In this document: piece after piece, positions 8,422 through 17,400 of the stretch
Numbering within the stretch: position 1 is the first letter of the stretch
Layout: each line of letters opens with the position of its first letter
Assembly (NCBI RefSeq): GCF_029542085.1
Contig: NZ_CP107036.1
Location: 682,001 to 746,000 of the forward strand
Length of the DNA stretch: 64,000 bases
Source: Sphingobacterium sp. ML3W
GTDB lineage: Bacteria > Bacteroidota > Bacteroidia > Sphingobacteriales > Sphingobacteriaceae
Direction: 5' to 3'
Program-made: the position numbers and the translations under genes
The notes under the pieces: model-generated
The model's input: only the letters and a program-made list of their open reading frames with translations
Databases searched by the model: none
Told to the model about the DNA's origin: nothing

Positions 8422-9177
8422 ATGGATGTTAACGATTTATTTTCACCCAAAAATACGGTGGATAGTCTTTCAGCAAAAGATTTAGAACAGACCAAAGATT
8501 ATATAGAAATAGTTAAAGCTTTCGCACGTATTACTTACCAAAGTATCTATGTGATAGATTATCAATTGAAAGCATTTGAATTTGTTTCAGATAATCCGTT
8601 GTTTCTGGCAGGTTTAAGTTCAAAACAGGTTGTTGAGATGGGATACGGATTTTATCAAAAATATGTCCCCGCGACGGATTTTCAGATGCTCATTCAGATC
8701 AACAATGCTGGCTTTAATTTCTATGAAAATATTCCATTGGAGGAGCGGAAGCTTCACGTTATATCCTATGATTTTCAAATACAAGATGCAAATAAGAAAT
8801 ATATTTTGATCAATCACAAGTTAACACCGTTTTTTCTAACCGAGAAGGGAAAGATATGGAAGGCCATGTGTATCGTATCTCTATCTTCAAATGTATCTTC
8901 AGGAAATGTAACCATAGAAAAACTTCATTCTGATTTATTGTGGGAGCTTGACCTATTGACCGGTAAATGGATCGCCCGTAGAAAAATTAATCTCACAGAA
9001 CGTGAAATCGAAATATTACGTTATTATCATCGCGGACTTACTATCCACGAAACTTCCGAGAAGATCTTCATTTCAATAGATACGGTGAAATTTCATCGGC
9101 GAAAATTATTTGAAAAATTGGGCGTAAGCAATATGAATGAGGCCTTGACCTTTGCTTTGAATAGTAGGTTGTTATGA
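8422..9177 (+). CDS. LuxR-type transcriptional regulator with PAS-like N-terminus
   Basis: A 251-residue protein. The C-terminal 60 residues form a LuxR/GerE helix-turn-helix (LTEREIEILRYYHRGLTIHE, then ISIDTVKFHRRKLFEKLGVSN). The N-terminal 170 residues are not a response-regulator receiver: no DD/D/K phosphoacceptor pattern is visible. They resemble the PAS-like sensory domains seen in Bacteroidota LuxR proteins (SIYVIDYQLKAFEFVSDNP). The start is taken as ATG 8422; a TTG two codons upstream is possible. A palindrome lies directly upstream and may be its own binding site. The oxidoreductase gene 92 bases downstream is a possible target. Confidence 0.88.
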   Translation: MDVNDLFSPKNTVDSLSAKDLEQTKDYIEIVKAFARITYQSIYVIDYQLKAFEFVSDNPLFLAGLSSKQVVEMGYGFYQKYVPATDFQMLIQINNAGFNFYENIPLEERKLHVISYDFQIQDANKKYILINHKLTPFFLTEKGKIWKAMCIVSLSSNVSSGNVTIEKLHSDLLWELDLLTGKWIARRKINLTEREIEILRYYHRGLTIHETSEKIFISIDTVKFHRRKLFEKLGVSNMNEALTFALNSRLL

Positions 9178-9269
9178 GTGTTCCGTTGCCAATCTCGTTT
9201 TGATTAAACAAAGCGATTCGAAGTTTCGACAAGATTCGCAAAAGAAAATGTAATTCTAATCGTATCATT

Positions 9270-9869
9270 ATGAATATTTTAATTGTTTACAGTCATCCGA
9301 GCGAGAAATCCTATACTTTTGAGATATTCACCCATCTGAAGAATATATTGGCAGCCCAAAAATGGAATGTTGAAGTTTCTGATTTATATGCAAATAATTT
9401 TCAGGGTATTATGACCGCAACGGAATACCAAAGAGAAGGGAATGCGGATACAGCGCTGCCAGTTCCTAGGGATGTGATTGAAGAGCAGCAAAAAATTGAA
9501 AATGCTGACTGTATTATCTTTCTCTATCCGGTCTGGTGGAGCGATTGTCCGGCAATGATGAAAGGTTGGTTTGACCGGGTATATTCGGTTGGCTATGCCT
9601 ATGGACAAAAGCCAGACTTGCCTAAAATGAAAATAGTCAAATATGGAATAGTCATCTGTACTGCAGGTCATCCCAATAACTTTTTAGAGGAAATCGGCAT
9701 TGCCCAAAGCATGGAGAAAGTTATGCTTGAGGACAGGTTAGGGAAACGCTTTCAGCACAAGGAAATGCTAATACTAGGGGGCACCTTGGCAATTGACAAT
9801 GTGCGGGAAAAACATCAGGAACAAGTCAATGAATTAGTGAAAAAGATGAGCATTAACCCGTTGTTGTGA
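9270..9869 (+). CDS. NAD(P)H oxidoreductase, flavodoxin-like fold (MdaB/KefF/YwrO-like)
   Basis: A 199-residue cytoplasmic flavoprotein. The start MNILIVYSHPSEKSYTFEIF has the phosphate-binding loop of the FMN/FAD-binding flavodoxin-like fold, and IIFLYPVWWSDCPAMMKGWF is the signature of the NQO1/KefF/MdaB family. These enzymes reduce quinones or other electrophiles by two electrons at the expense of NAD(P)H. The gene follows the LuxR-type regulator in the same orientation and could be under its control. The physiological substrate cannot be told from sequence. Confidence 0.88.
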   Translation: MNILIVYSHPSEKSYTFEIFTHLKNILAAQKWNVEVSDLYANNFQGIMTATEYQREGNADTALPVPRDVIEEQQKIENADCIIFLYPVWWSDCPAMMKGWFDRVYSVGYAYGQKPDLPKMKIVKYGIVICTAGHPNNFLEEIGIAQSMEKVMLEDRLGKRFQHKEMLILGGTLAIDNVREKHQEQVNELVKKMSINPLL

Positions 9870-9998
9870 TTGGCATAATCGGGGCGAAATTTTGAATATA
9901 CGGCTCTTTATAAGAATTATTATTTCGTAAATTTATCCTATGAAGCGATTCCGATGTCTATAGATAAATAGCTTCTTCATTCTTAATATAACAAATGC

Positions 9999-11120
9999 AT
10001 GGACAGCACGAAACGAAATAGGGGCTTTCTCTTCACACAATATGCCGAGCCGTTTCAGACACCTTTTGATAAATTATTTAATATTTTCAAAGAACTGATT
10101 ACACATACTGCCGGTGATTTTGATGAAGCTATTGATTGGCTGCGTCAATTGGATAGAGAGTTCAAATTGACCACTCCAGAATATACGATCGACGATTTCA
10201 TTGCGGATCTCAAGAACAAAGGATATATCCGAGAAAAATTGGGCTTTGGTGGTGATGGCGGTGTAGATCTTACCTCCAAGCTGGAAAAAGCTTTGCGACA
10301 GAATGCGTTAGATCAGATTTTCGGAAAGATGCGAAAAGGATCGTCAGGTAACCATAAAACCAATCATCAGGGGCGGAGCGATGAAAATATGGGCGATTTT
10401 AGAAGCTTTCAGTTTGGAGACAGCCTAGAGAAAATCGTATTGACCGAGAGCTTGAAAAATGCACAGATCAATCACGGGATAGGAGAGTTTAGCTTATCAG
10501 AAAATGATCTGGTTGTAGAGGATACGCAGTTTAAATCGCAAATGAGTACGGTGTTGATGATTGACATCAGCCATAGTATGATTCTATACGGGGAAGACCG
10601 GATCACACCCGCGAAGAAAGTGGCTATGGCCTTATCAGAGCTCATCATCACACGTTATCCCAAAGACTCCCTTGACATCATTGTCTTCGGTAACGACGCC
10701 TGGCCGATAGCGATCAAAGATCTGCCTTATCTGCAAGTAGGACCTTTTCATACCAATACTGTCGCTGGCCTTCAGTTGGCGATGGATATACTCAGACGAA
10801 AACGGCATGCCAATAAGCAGATCTTTATGATTACTGACGGAAAGCCGAGTTGTTTAAATATGCCGGATGGCACTTACTATAAGAATCCAATGGGTTTGGA
10901 TCCTTTTATTACCAGCAAGTGCTATAGCATGGCAGCACAAGCCCGAAAGCTGGGGATACCCATTACCACCTTTATGATCACTTCAGATCCTTATCTGCAG
11001 CAATTTGTCAACGAATTTACAGCTTCAAACCAAGGCAAAGCATACTACACAGGACTTGGAGATTTGGGCGGAATGATTTTTGAAGATTACGAAGAAAATC
11101 GCAAAAAAAGAATACGATAA
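9999..11120 (+). CDS. VWA-domain protein, partner of the following AAA+ ATPase
   Basis: A 373-residue protein with a C-terminal von Willebrand factor A domain starting at about residue 183. The metal-ion-dependent adhesion site is intact: DISHS at 189-193 (DxSxS) and ITDGKPS near 280 supply the remaining ligands. The N-terminal 150 residues are helical and charged, with a Gly-rich linker (GFGGDGGVD). No signal peptide is present, so it is cytoplasmic. The AAA+ gene starts 65 bases downstream on the same strand. MoxR/ChlI-type ATPases with VWA partners are a known pairing (BchI/BchD, RavA/ViaA) used to remodel or metallate client proteins. The client here is unknown. Confidence 0.9.
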   Translation: MDSTKRNRGFLFTQYAEPFQTPFDKLFNIFKELITHTAGDFDEAIDWLRQLDREFKLTTPEYTIDDFIADLKNKGYIREKLGFGGDGGVDLTSKLEKALRQNALDQIFGKMRKGSSGNHKTNHQGRSDENMGDFRSFQFGDSLEKIVLTESLKNAQINHGIGEFSLSENDLVVEDTQFKSQMSTVLMIDISHSMILYGEDRITPAKKVAMALSELIITRYPKDSLDIIVFGNDAWPIAIKDLPYLQVGPFHTNTVAGLQLAMDILRRKRHANKQIFMITDGKPSCLNMPDGTYYKNPMGLDPFITSKCYSMAAQARKLGIPITTFMITSDPYLQQFVNEFTASNQGKAYYTGLGDLGGMIFEDYEENRKKRIR

Positions 11121-11185
11121 ACACATCGTTTATCGATAATAGGATATCATCTTGCGCAACGTTTGCGCCTCATCATTAGGAATAT

Positions 11186-12652
11186 ATGGATTATACGAAG
11201 ATTACAACATTTGGCGCATTGAAAACATCAGGTTACAAACCTAAGACGATAAGAGAAGAATTGCGCCAGAATCTGATTACAAAAATAAGCAAAGGCGAAA
11301 ACGTTTTCACCGGCGTACATGGTTATGAGGACACAGTTATTCCCGAACTTGAAAGAGCCATTCTCTCCAAGCATAATATTAATTTTCTAGGTCTTCGTGG
11401 TCAGGCAAAGACACGCCTGGCTAGGCTTATGATTAATCTGCTGGATGAATATGTACCTGTGGTACAAGGTTCGGAGATCAATGATGACCCGTTTAATCCT
11501 ATATCGCGCTACGCGCAGGAATTATTGAAGGAAAACGGGGATGACACCCCGATAAGTTGGCTTCATCGAAGCGACCGTTTTGCTGAGAAACTTGCCACTC
11601 CTGATGTGACCGTAGCAGATTTAATCGGTGATGTAGATCCTATCAAAGCCGCTAATCTGCGGTTGAGTTATGCGGACGATCGTGTGATTCATTTTGGCAT
11701 GATTCCACGGGCAAACCGTTCGATATTTGTGATTAATGAGCTGCCCGATCTTCAAGCCAGGATTCAGGTGGCCCTTTTTAATATCTTGCAGGAGGGAGAT
11801 ATTCAAATTCGTGGATTTAAGTTACGTCTACCATTAGATGTACAGTTTGTGTTCACTGCAAACCCAGAGGATTATACCAATAGGGGAAGTATTGTGACAC
11901 CGTTGAAGGATCGGATAGGATCCCAGATACTAACACACTACCCCGCATCTGTTGAGGTGGCAAAGGCAATTACTGCCCAAGAGGCCAATTTGGAAGCTGC
12001 GCAGAAGGAGCGAATATATGTTCCCGAGCTGGCTCGTGAATTAATTGAGCAGATCAGTTTTGAAGCCCGAAATAGCGAATATGTTGATGAAAAAAGTGGT
12101 GTCAGCGCGCGGATGAGCATTACAGCATTTCAAAATCTGTTAAGTACAGCTGAATTGCGCATGCTTAGAAATAAAACAAAAGCGACTGCGGTGCGCTTGA
12201 GCGATTTTATGGGTATCGTACCGGCTATAACCGGTAAGGTGGAGCTGGTTTACGAAGGTGAACAGGAGGGGGCTGCTACTGTGGCGTTGCAGTTGATCGA
12301 AAATGCCGTAAAAAGTATCTTTCCGATCTTGTTCCCCAAAATTGAGAAGCTGGAAAAGGAAAACGAGCGTTATCCCTATGATGATATCGTTCGTTGGTTT
12401 TCGGAATCGGAAGGTATTGAGCTGTCCGATGAACTCTCTGATGCGGATTATGAGAGCTTATTAGATCAAATGACACCTATCCAAACGCTGATACAACAAT
12501 ATCAGCCAGAGACCAAGACAGAGGATCGTTACTTCCTGACCGAATTTGTACTTTGGGGGCTAGCGCTAAATAGCAAATTAAGTAAATATAGGTTAGGCAA
12601 TGGCCTGCAGTTTCAAGATAACTTTCAAGGATATCTGAGAAACAATCTATAA
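11186..12652 (+). CDS. MoxR/magnesium-chelatase-like AAA+ ATPase
   Basis: A 488-residue AAA+ protein. A Walker A-like loop GLRGQAKTR lies at 69-77. The Walker B segment IFVINELPDL is at 180-189 and carries Asn-Glu where Asp-Glu is usual. The sensor-1-like segment VQFVFTANPEDYTNRGSIVTPLKDRIG fits the ChlI/BchI family. The C-terminal 200 residues are helical. The gene follows the VWA gene and ends in a strong terminator, so the two form a closed two-gene operon. Activity in cobalt or magnesium insertion is not implied, because no tetrapyrrole genes are nearby. A chaperone-like role is the simplest reading. Confidence 0.9.
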   Translation: MDYTKITTFGALKTSGYKPKTIREELRQNLITKISKGENVFTGVHGYEDTVIPELERAILSKHNINFLGLRGQAKTRLARLMINLLDEYVPVVQGSEINDDPFNPISRYAQELLKENGDDTPISWLHRSDRFAEKLATPDVTVADLIGDVDPIKAANLRLSYADDRVIHFGMIPRANRSIFVINELPDLQARIQVALFNILQEGDIQIRGFKLRLPLDVQFVFTANPEDYTNRGSIVTPLKDRIGSQILTHYPASVEVAKAITAQEANLEAAQKERIYVPELARELIEQISFEARNSEYVDEKSGVSARMSITAFQNLLSTAELRMLRNKTKATAVRLSDFMGIVPAITGKVELVYEGEQEGAATVALQLIENAVKSIFPILFPKIEKLEKENERYPYDDIVRWFSESEGIELSDELSDADYESLLDQMTPIQTLIQQYQPETKTEDRYFLTEFVLWGLALNSKLSKYRLGNGLQFQDNFQGYLRNNL

Positions 12653-12666
12653 CAATCGGATAAAAA

Positions 12667-12699
12667 CTTCCCTCTGTTAGTTCGAGGGAAGCTTTTTTG
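12667..12699. terminator. Bidirectional rho-independent terminator
   Basis: CTTCCCTC at 12667-12674 pairs with GAGGGAAG at 12684-12691, followed by CTTTTTTG on the plus strand. On the minus strand the same stem is followed by TTTTTATCC. It can therefore end both the AAA+ operon (plus) and transcription arriving from 13009 (minus). The remaining bases to 13008 hold nothing recognisable. Confidence 0.85.
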
Positions 12700-13008
12700 T
12701 TTTATGTGTTTATCCTTTGTAGGATATATAGCAGGGAATAAAGATAAGCCTTGACTGTTTTTCCAAACGAAGATAAATCCATTGATAGTGAAATTTGCAG
12801 AATATTTAGTCCCTGATTTCTCTCGGCTGCTGGCCGCATACTTACCTGTCGACCTTATCATAGTTTACTCCAAGATAAATTTGATGCATTTTTGTTGGCA
12901 AATAGGGATAGGCAATACGCTTCTTTTCCCATTCAGATCATATATCAAATAAAAGGATAAACTGAGCACATCCCCCAGTTTTGGTCAATCTATAAATTCG
13001 CATGTGTT

Positions 13009-13407
13009 TTACTTCTTTTTCAGGTAACGGTTTATTACTGGACTGAAATCTATTTTGGAGGATATCTGCATATGGTCTACCAAAATTGATTCCGGAAATT
13101 CATCCAACGATTTAAAATTAATACAGCCTTTTTGGAATTTGGCTTTGGGCAATTTTGATTTTAGCTCATCCATGAGTTGTGGCTTGGAATACATCACCAA
13201 CGAGTGGAATGAAATATAGTTTTTAGCAACTGTAAGTCCATATTTGAAAACACCCTGTTCATTATAACTGATCGCATTGGGATTAGACATGAATTTTCCA
13301 AAACTTTCAGAAACAGCTTTGTCATTTTCTAATATTACTTTTCGGAATTGACTAATCGCTTGTTGTTCGGTTTGCGAAAGCGTACTGATATATTGTTCTA
13401 TTTCCAT
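13009..13407 (-). CDS. DUF1801 family protein
   Basis: A 132-residue soluble protein. It begins MEIEQYISTLSQTEQQAISQ, a helix typical of DUF1801, and continues with ESFGKFMSNPNAISYNEQGV, FKYGLTVAKNYISFHSLVMY and AKFQKGCINFKSLDEFP, all recurrent in that family. DUF1801 proteins have a TATA-box-binding-protein-like alpha/beta fold; their biochemical role is unresolved. The gene is single and convergent with the AAA+ operon. Confidence 0.85.
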   Translation of the reverse strand: MEIEQYISTLSQTEQQAISQFRKVILENDKAVSESFGKFMSNPNAISYNEQGVFKYGLTVAKNYISFHSLVMYSKPQLMDELKSKLPKAKFQKGCINFKSLDEFPESILVDHMQISSKIDFSPVINRYLKKK

Positions 13408-13488
13408 AATTTTTTATCGTCCCTAGGTCTTTTGTTTACCATCTAAAATTATTCAATTTTCTTTGATTCAGCTATAGTTCTAGATTAA

Positions 13489-13719
13489 AAAAATAAACTC
13501 CTAAGTTTAAAGAGTTGCTGGTCGAAAGGTACGATTTCTAAGGTACATCAAACGTTTATGACGACAGAAGGTCTTGATCAAATCTGGACTAAAAAGCTAA
13601 ATGTAAAATCAGAGGTCCGTTATATCAATGCGTTCGATTTTAATAAGGGCGAAACAACCAGAATGAAGGGCCTTGAATTGAAAACAGAGAACTGTATTCT
13701 GTGGGAATATATAACCTAA
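13489..13719 (+). pseudogene. Possible relic of a TonB-dependent (OprC-like) receptor C-terminus
   Basis: The 513-base gap 13408-13920 contains an open stretch whose translation includes KGTISKVHQTFMTTEGLDQI and WTKKLNVKSEVRYINAFDFN. That resembles the last strands of TonB-dependent receptors, where a tilted repeat of G-h-D-x-x-W and R-Y-h-x-A-x-D occurs. The frame ends at a TAA at 13717. In another frame downstream PLGKNNKIAAILRH recalls the KQNRIA motif of OprC-like receptors, so an indel or internal deletion is likely. No signal peptide or plug is present. This is a weak similarity judged by eye and could be coincidental. The rest of the gap shows nothing. Confidence 0.33.
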
Positions 13720-13920
13720 GATAAGGAATCGACGGGGGCAAAGTGTCATTTTTGAGCCTCTGGGAAAGAATAATAAAATTGCAGCAATACTAAGACACGC
13801 TAATTGGAAGGAAATCATGGAATACAATAGATGCTGCAACTATAATTAGTCCATGTTTCTCCAGCGATTGAAGATTACTGTGAGGATGGAGCCCTGAGAT
13901 AGGCTAACCTCTGCTCAAAA

Positions 13921-15192
13921 TCACCGTTCTAAATGTTGCGATTGTTTCTCATATTCATGCTGCGAGAGCAGCCCTGAGGCATACCTAATTTCCAGCACCG
14001 TTTTCTTTTCTGCTGCTGTCAATGGTCGTTGTTCTAATCTTTGGACTGTTTCTTCCTCATTGTCCAGCGCACCAAGTATATTGGTCTGCCGATGAAATGC
14101 CTGAAAATATCTCAGCCCAAATTTTCGCAGGGATGGCGCATCAAAATGCAATCCATCCGGATTGGAATTTAGCTTGCTAGCACTCACAAAATAACAATTG
14201 TCACTATTTTCGGTAAAACCTAATAAAGCTTCATTCACCTCGCGGGATTCAGGAAAGTATTGTCCGTAGCGCCCCAATGGTAAAAAGTCGCCAAGGCCAC
14301 CCGAAATAAAAGGAATGTCGGCCGCTTCCAAGGCATTTCGGAATGCATCGACTATATTTTTCAATTTTTCAGCATATTGCTTTGAACGTCCCATTAAACT
14401 GTCATTTTCACCCTGATGCCAGAGTATGCCATCCAAGGAACTGTTTTCCATGGCTAGTTTGGCCTGAAAAATAGCATTTTTGAAGAGTGGACCATCGGTG
14501 CGCCAGTCATCCAGACTACTTCCGCCATCAGCACATGGAATAAGTCCGATCTCACGATCTGGATTCTTCTCCAGCCAGCCAGCGGCGAAGCTTGATGCAA
14601 GACTGATTCCAGACGTTGGACGGTCGCAATTGATAGGCTCCCACATCGTTTGCCAACATCCGTTGCGGAGCATTTTTATTCTTTCATCAAAAAGTAGGGG
14701 AACCTGATTTAAAAATCCTCTTCCAGCCATATTAGATTGGCCAACCATCAGAAAAGAATGTACCATATGTTTGTTATTATCTTGTTGTCCGTTTAAATAC
14801 TCATCCACAATAGGCAGATCTGCTTCTGCCCAGTCGTAATGCTTTAGCTCAGCGGCATCTACCCATATCGCTTGCGCATGTTCCAGTGTATCCACTTCAC
14901 CCGAATGCAGACTGCATACAAATGGATAGAGCTGTAGCGAGAATTCGGCGTAATGGTGCTCTATCACCGTGAGCGCTTTATGTATAGTAATATCAATATT
15001 GAGTTCCTCTTTGATCTCCCTGCGTAGGCAGTCTTCTTTTGACTCTTCGGCTTCGATCTTCCCACCCGGAAATTCCCATTTCAATGGTAGCTTCATCGAC
15101 GCTGAGCGTTGGCATATCATTATTTTATTAGCGTGTTGTATAATCGCACAGGTTACTTGGAGCATAGTGCTCAAAGGTATTAATTTTTTCAT
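13921..15192 (-). CDS. Nudix hydrolase fused to a CE6/SASA-type carbohydrate esterase
   Basis: A 423-residue two-domain protein. Residues 11-135 are a MutT-like Nudix domain with the box at about 44-66 (GKIEAEESKEDCLRREIKEE followed by LNI); the usual Gly of EExGU is Asn. After a short linker (about 135-145), residues 146-370 form an SGNH-type acetylesterase of the CE6/SASA kind: block I GQSNMAGRG (Ser153), block III WHQGEND (258-264) and block V DGLHFD (Asp346, His349). The last 50 residues are a helical tail (LTAAEKKTVLEIRYASGLLS). No clear signal peptide is visible, so a cytoplasmic location is likely. ATG at 15165 (MLQVTCAII) is an alternative start. No frameshift lies at the junction. 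Confidence 0.85.
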   Translation of the reverse strand: MKKLIPLSTMLQVTCAIIQHANKIMICQRSASMKLPLKWEFPGGKIEAEESKEDCLRREIKEELNIDITIHKALTVIEHHYAEFSLQLYPFVCSLHSGEVDTLEHAQAIWVDAAELKHYDWAEADLPIVDEYLNGQQDNNKHMVHSFLMVGQSNMAGRGFLNQVPLLFDERIKMLRNGCWQTMWEPINCDRPTSGISLASSFAAGWLEKNPDREIGLIPCADGGSSLDDWRTDGPLFKNAIFQAKLAMENSSLDGILWHQGENDSLMGRSKQYAEKLKNIVDAFRNALEAADIPFISGGLGDFLPLGRYGQYFPESREVNEALLGFTENSDNCYFVSASKLNSNPDGLHFDAPSLRKFGLRYFQAFHRQTNILGALDNEEETVQRLEQRPLTAAEKKTVLEIRYASGLLSQHEYEKQSQHLER

Positions 15193-15284
15193 AATTTGTC
15201 TTTTTGCATATTAAAGCTGTTCTGGAAGCTTTCATTAGCCATAAGGAATGAGCTAAGCTATTCCGTCTAGGCCCACCTATAAAA

Positions 15285-15330
15285 CTACACCCAAGTGTAG
15301 CCTGTATTCGAGCAAACTGTGATATTTTTG
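15285..15330 (+). promoter_or_regulatory. Second copy of the CTACAC-N4-GTGTAG palindrome with -7 box
   Basis: CTACAC-CCAA-GTGTAG at 15285-15300 has the same half-sites as the palindrome at 8374. A TATTTTTG box follows at 15323-15330, 23 bases before the ATG at 15354. The centre of the palindrome would be near -43 of this promoter, a position suited to activation, unlike the copy at 8374. The binding protein is inferred, not known; the LuxR-type protein at 8422 is the obvious candidate. Confidence 0.55.
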
Positions 15331-15353
15331 AATCAATAAGAACAAACTAACAC

Positions 15354-16199
15354 ATGAAAAGCCTGAAAAACACAGTACAGTTGATTCAAAGATCTAGCAG
15401 AGCAAAAGGGATCAATTTAAAAATCATCCTCATATTGCTTTGTGGAATTCTTTTTAGAAAAGTTTATGCGCAAAAAATTGAAGTCTTAAATTTTGCGACT
15501 TTTCACATGACATACACACCTGATGCACATAAAGTGAAATTTAATGAAAAGGATGACAAAAATAAGAATGAGGCTTATAAAATAGCAAAGATGCTGGCAG
15601 AATTCAAACCGACAATAATTTGTGTGGAAGTACTTCCAGCCAAAAATGAGGAATTGAACGCAGACTACAGGAGTTTTAAGGAAATTAAAGATTATACACC
15701 AAAATATCGAGGGGAGATCGCCTTAATTGCTTACGAAATTGGTAAAATGACTGGCGTAAACAAAATATATGGTATCGACGAGCAGCAGACCGCAGCTTAT
15801 AACTATAATATAGGGAATGAATTGGAAAATCAGGTAGACAGTATAACCTCAAAAAAATACAACGCCAATATTCTTAAAGAATTTACGGCCGCGGAAAACC
15901 TTTCTGTGTCAGAAAAATTGAAGCTATTTAATCGCAAAGCGACTTTCCAAAAATTTATAAATCTAAATGCTGATATATTAACTCACAACAGTACAAAAGG
16001 CAATTTCGAAGGGGCAGATGAAGCGAGCAAATTTTATAGACGAAATCTGCGGATATTCTCCAATTTAAACCAGATACCAGTCAATAACAATGATCGAATT
16101 TTTATAATAATGGGAGCTACCCATAGCGCTTTTTTGGATGAATTCATGCAGAGAAGCCCCAAATACCAGCTTGTTGATATTGAAAATTATCTGAAATAA
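15354..16199 (+). CDS. DUF5694 family secreted protein
   Basis: A 281-residue protein. A long N-terminal region (KGINLKIILILLCGILFRKV, then YAQ) provides a signal peptide preceded by a charged tail. The mature part opens with EVLNFATFHM and closes with RIFIIMGATHSAFLDEFMQR, and KPTIICVEVLP lies between. These are typical of DUF5694, which is related to the TraB/PrgY/GumN group with its conserved H and E residues (GxxH near the C-terminus). The function of the family is unresolved. The gene is divergent from the Nudix-esterase gene and ends in a strong terminator. Confidence 0.82.
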   Translation: MKSLKNTVQLIQRSSRAKGINLKIILILLCGILFRKVYAQKIEVLNFATFHMTYTPDAHKVKFNEKDDKNKNEAYKIAKMLAEFKPTIICVEVLPAKNEELNADYRSFKEIKDYTPKYRGEIALIAYEIGKMTGVNKIYGIDEQQTAAYNYNIGNELENQVDSITSKKYNANILKEFTAAENLSVSEKLKLFNRKATFQKFINLNADILTHNSTKGNFEGADEASKFYRRNLRIFSNLNQIPVNNNDRIFIIMGATHSAFLDEFMQRSPKYQLVDIENYLK

Positions 16200-16222
16200 A
16201 TAGTAGGAATACAAGGTAATTT

Positions 16223-16257
16223 AAGGCCATTTGGATACTTTCCAAATGGCCTTTTTA
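16223..16257 (+). terminator. Rho-independent terminator
   Basis: AAGGCCATTTGGA (16223-16235) and TCCAAATGGCCTT (16241-16253) form a perfect 13-bp stem with a 5-base loop. The stem ends in T residues that continue as TTTTATATG. It ends the DUF5694 transcript. Confidence 0.9.
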
Positions 16258-16359
16258 TATGTATTGCATACCCATGTCTTCGTGTTATGCTGTACAGTTC
16301 TTTGAATAAGCCGTCAAATTTTGATCCTCAAAAGAGTAATCACATTGTTTGAAATAAGC

Positions 16360-16995
16360 TTATAACCAATTTACACTTCCTGTTTCAACATCATAATTGG
16401 CACCAACAATCTTGATCTTTCCTTCTTCTTCAAGTTTACGAAGTGTTGAACTTTGTCTGCGAATATCTTTAATTGCGTGTTTGATATTCTGTTGGTTGAG
16501 TTTCTCCAGCAATACACTATTTTTTGATGAACGCTCTTCATTCTCATCAATCACTTCATTGATAATAGGATCAAAATGATTAACTAAATGGTTCAAGTTG
16601 TCCATTCCCATTTTTTCGATTTGTGCAGCATCCAATCCACCTTTCAAAGCACCACATTTGGTATGGCCTAAAACGACAACCAGTTTAGATCCAGCAACAT
16701 TACAGCCAAATTCCATAGAGCCTAGAATATCTTGATTGACAAAATTTCCTGCAATTCTGATACTGAAAATATCACCCAAACCTTGATCAAATATAAGTTC
16801 AGCAGAAGTGCGGCTATCGATACAGCTTAACACCACAGCAAATGGCCATTGACCCTCACGAGTAGCATTTACTTGTTCGAGCAGATCCCGGTTTGCTTTT
16901 AGATTATTGACAAAGCGTTGATTGCCTTCTTTTAAGAAGTCTAATGCTTTTTCAGGAGTAATTGTCGATTGTGTTTCGTACGTATGTGCCTTCAT
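16360..16995 (-). CDS. Beta-class carbonic anhydrase
   Basis: A 211-residue enzyme when started at the ATG at 16995 (MKAHTYETQSTITPEKALDF). An upstream in-frame ATG at 17052 would add a 19-residue tail and is unlikely. The catalytic zinc ligands are Cys58, His111 and Cys114 (VLSCIDSR and LGHTKCGALKG), with Asp60 and Arg62 forming the conserved dyad. It interconverts CO2 and bicarbonate in the cytoplasm, feeding carboxylases and pH balance. It is monocistronic and convergent with the DUF5694 gene. Confidence 0.96.
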   Translation of the reverse strand: MKAHTYETQSTITPEKALDFLKEGNQRFVNNLKANRDLLEQVNATREGQWPFAVVLSCIDSRTSAELIFDQGLGDIFSIRIAGNFVNQDILGSMEFGCNVAGSKLVVVLGHTKCGALKGGLDAAQIEKMGMDNLNHLVNHFDPIINEVIDENEERSSKNSVLLEKLNQQNIKHAIKDIRRQSSTLRKLEEEGKIKIVGANYDVETGSVNWL

Positions 16996-17400
16996 AAAAT
17001 TTAAATATTTGAATATTAAAGATAGTATAAATTCATTAAATTTTAATGGCAAAAAGAGCTCCTATTTTCTCCTTTGAATTTTCTACCTGTACAAAGCAAT
17101 ACACAGCACATGTAGGACTATTTTTTGATAATTGTTAGACGGGTAAATAGAAGCCTAATATATACTAGATTGCCCTCAAATTTGCTAATACAATGACTCA
17201 TGCCACCGTGAAGCAAAAAAAGCTTATGAATCTGCGAATCATAAATAGCTATAAACAAATATTAAATAGCCTTTAACTTTTGTTGTTATGTAAGTTATCT
17301 TTATATCAAATTGGTTTTTAATTCTTTTAGGAAGTTATAAATCTGCTTGTCAAATAGTATCAAGAAAACTTTTATTGATACACATAATCGAGAAATAAAT
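16996..17400. other. Intergenic stretch without a recognisable gene
   Basis: About 400 AT-rich bases between divergently transcribed genes. I see no ORF longer than about 20 codons with a convincing start, no RNA gene and no clear inverted repeat. It presumably holds the promoters of the carbonic anhydrase and of the secreted protein at 17401. Confidence 0.5.

Noticed and set aside
12625..12861. Minus-strand 78-codon frame across the AAA+ terminator
   Set aside because: It overlaps the terminator and the end of the AAA+ gene, and the composition is not protein-like.
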